A stretch of 64,000 nucleotides of DNA, taken from assembly GCF_000497575.1 (NCBI RefSeq), contig NZ_APJI01000008.1, positions 1-64,000 of the forward strand, written 5' to 3'. The notes under the pieces were generated by a model. It saw nothing but the letters and a program-made list of their open reading frames with translations, was not told the origin of the DNA and searched no databases. Source of the DNA: Afipia sp. OHSU_II-C1. Its GTDB lineage: Bacteria; Pseudomonadota; Alphaproteobacteria; Rhizobiales; Xanthobacteraceae. Shown piece after piece: positions 62,726 to 64,000 of the stretch (positions within the stretch are counted from its first letter, which is position 1; every line of letters starts with the position of its first letter). A program made the position numbers and the translations under genes.

Positions 62726-64000
62726 ATGGCGAAAAATCCGAAGGTCAAGGATCCAACTGAAGCCGCCCTTTCGGCGATCCAGGAAGCTCTGAACATCGGC
62801 GATCTGCCTCCCTCCGACAGCAGTCGGGACAACCTCGCGCGCAACGAACCGTCGCTTGGCGCTGCCAGCCGCGGGGCCGACCTGCGTTCGCCTGCTGCCG
62901 ACGACCTCGGCGTCCCGAGCTTCGACCGCAGTCCCGCCAATGACGACCGCGAAACCATCGGCGCCATTCTCCAGACCATTCAGAAGGGCCGCCCGCGGCG
63001 CAACGCCTATACTGTCGCAACGCTGTTCTCGGGCCTGTGGATCGCAGGCGTCGGCTTCCTTGCGTTCGCTTTCCTGCCTGCACTGGAATCAATCGTCGGC
63101 CAGGGCAGCGCCGGCTTCCTGGCGCTGATCGGCCTGATCGCCGTTCTCGTTTCCCCCCTGCTGCTGTTCTACTTCATCGCCAGCATGGCATGGCGCAGCC
63201 AGGAAATGAGCATGATCGCTCAATCGATGGCGCAGATGGCCGTCCGTTTCTCCGAACCCGAGCATGTCGCCAACGGCGCGATCGTGACCGTGGGTCAGGC
63301 GATCCGCCGCGAAGTCGCCGCCATGGGCGACGGCGTCGAGCGCGCGGTCGCGCGCGCCGGCGAACTCGAAGCGCTGGTCGCCAACGAAGTCTCCTCGCTA
63401 GAGCGCGCCTACAGCGACAACGAAGTGCGCATCCGCGCCCTGCTCCAGGATATCGCCGTCCAGCGCGACAACCTGGTCGGCCAGGCCGAGCAGGTCCGCA
63501 ACGCCATTTCCGGCGTGCAGATCGACCTGCGTCAGGACATCGCTCTCATCAGCGACGCCATCGCCTCGCGCGTCGATGAAGTGGCCAGCAGCATCACCGG
63601 CGCTCTCGAAGAGCGCAGCGAACACATCACCCGCGCCCTCTCCAGCGCCGGCGACAACATGATCATCGCGCTCGGCGAACGCGGCGGCGACCTGCTCGAC
63701 CGGCTCGAGGAAGCCAGCACCCAGACCGCCGCCAGCGTGCTCGACGCCAGCGAAAAGCTGACCGCCAGCCTCAACTTCAAGACCGGCCACGTCCATGAGG
63801 AATTCGCGGACCTCGCCGACCGCGTCCACGACGCCTTGAACGAACGCCTCGACAAGATGACCGGCGAGTTCGAACAGCGCTCGGCGACCATCGTCGACGG
63901 TATCGCCGCGCGTTCCGAGGAAATCATCGCCAGCGTCGCGGACCGTACCGACAAAATCGTCGAATCGATGAGGGTTTCGAGCGAGTCCCTGCTCTCCGAG
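62726..64000 (+). CDS. large membrane-anchored coiled-coil protein (5' part, cut by window)
   Basis: The frame is open from ATG 62726 to the window end (425 codons) with no stop. Residues 1-95 are polar and probably disordered. Two transmembrane helices follow at about 96-120 and 129-155. From about 160 the chain is a long helical, heptad-like region with repeated motifs such as ALEERSEHITRALSSAGDNM, and SATIVDGIAARSEEI. This apolipoprotein/kinesin-like helical pattern recalls very large conserved proteins of Bradyrhizobium relatives whose role is unknown. A cell-envelope or pole-organising role is possible. A perfect CtrA box lies upstream. Confidence 0.8.
   Translation, partial: MAKNPKVKDPTEAALSAIQEALNIGDLPPSDSSRDNLARNEPSLGAASRGADLRSPAADDLGVPSFDRSPANDDRETIGAILQTIQKGRPRRNAYTVATLFSGLWIAGVGFLAFAFLPALESIVGQGSAGFLALIGLIAVLVSPLLLFYFIASMAWRSQEMSMIAQSMAQMAVRFSEPEHVANGAIVTVGQAIRREVAAMGDGVERAVARAGELEALVANEVSSLERAYSDNEVRIRALLQDIAVQRDNLVGQAEQVRNAISGVQIDLRQDIALISDAIASRVDEVASSITGALEERSEHITRALSSAGDNMIIALGERGGDLLDRLEEASTQTAASVLDASEKLTASLNFKTGHVHEEFADLADRVHDALNERLDKMTGEFEQRSATIVDGIAARSEEIIASVADRTDKIVESMRVSSESLLSE

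Overview
The window is GC-rich alphaproteobacterial chromosome. Gene families and order point to the Bradyrhizobium / Rhodopseudomonas / Afipia / Nitrobacter group (family Nitrobacteraceae). Supporting signs are cckA next to flhB, a FlbT/FlaF/FliX flagellar system, CtrA-type TTAA-N7-TTAA boxes, a one-cysteine DksA, a DUF3551-type small protein, a Rhodopseudomonas-type ferredoxin-NADP reductase, and REP-like elements with a CGTCATTGCGAGGAGC core. No rRNA, tRNA, CRISPR array, transposase or prophage gene was recognised. It reads as core chromosome with small accessory patches.

Layout. 1-6000: intergenic repeats, then small conserved proteins (two with no known function, one zinc ribbon), a cupin, a glutathione S-transferase, a secreted lectin-like protein and a Tim44-domain protein. 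6036-8597: the cell-cycle hybrid kinase CckA. 8751-24711: first flagellar block. It holds flgB-flgC-fliE-fliQ-fliR-flhB (minus), fliO-fliP (plus), fliL-fliM-(DUF6468-like)-motE-(1218-aa TPR protein) (minus) and flgF-flgG-flgA-flgH (plus). 25062-28593: a small ABM-like protein, an acyltransferase, a diguanylate cyclase, a DUF3551 protein and dksA. 28805-43739: second flagellar block. It holds fliX, flgI-flgJ-(flgN-like), a FlaG-like gene, flbT-flaF-(uncharacterised gene), two large flagellins, a second flbT and flgE-flgK-flgL. 43925-53394: msrB, an FAD oxidoreductase, a SixA-type phosphatase, a universal stress protein, membrane proteins, an LPG-synthase-like membrane protein, a large secreted SGNH hydrolase and a ferredoxin-NADP reductase. 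53577-61311: a thioesterase, two tandem AraC regulators and two autotransporters separated by a repeated intergenic motif. 61321-64000: a small membrane protein, a [2Fe-2S] ferredoxin, an HPt protein and the start of a large membrane-anchored coiled-coil protein cut by the window end.

How the genes work together. Most of the rod, hook, filament, P/L rings, export gate, switch (FliM only) and several assembly regulators are here. FlhA, FliF, FliG, FliN, FliI, FlgD, FliK, MotA/B, FlbD and RpoN are not. Promoter signals I could read by eye reproduce the Caulobacter-style hierarchy. A perfect CtrA box precedes the early flgB operon. Nearly identical sigma-54 promoters (TGGCACG-N4-TYGCR) precede the flgF, flgI and flgE operons. 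A CtrA box plus a weaker sigma-54-like element precede flagellin 1. A further perfect CtrA box lies upstream of the large coiled-coil protein at the right edge, which may place that gene in the same cell-cycle regulon.

The best candidates for undescribed biology are: the fliLM-linked trio (DUF6468-like protein, MotE, giant TPR protein); the uncharacterised third gene of the flbT-flaF operon; twin hairpins with identical TTGGGAGA loops in the flgF leader; and a repeated intergenic element flanking two autotransporters that sit beside duplicated AraC regulators.
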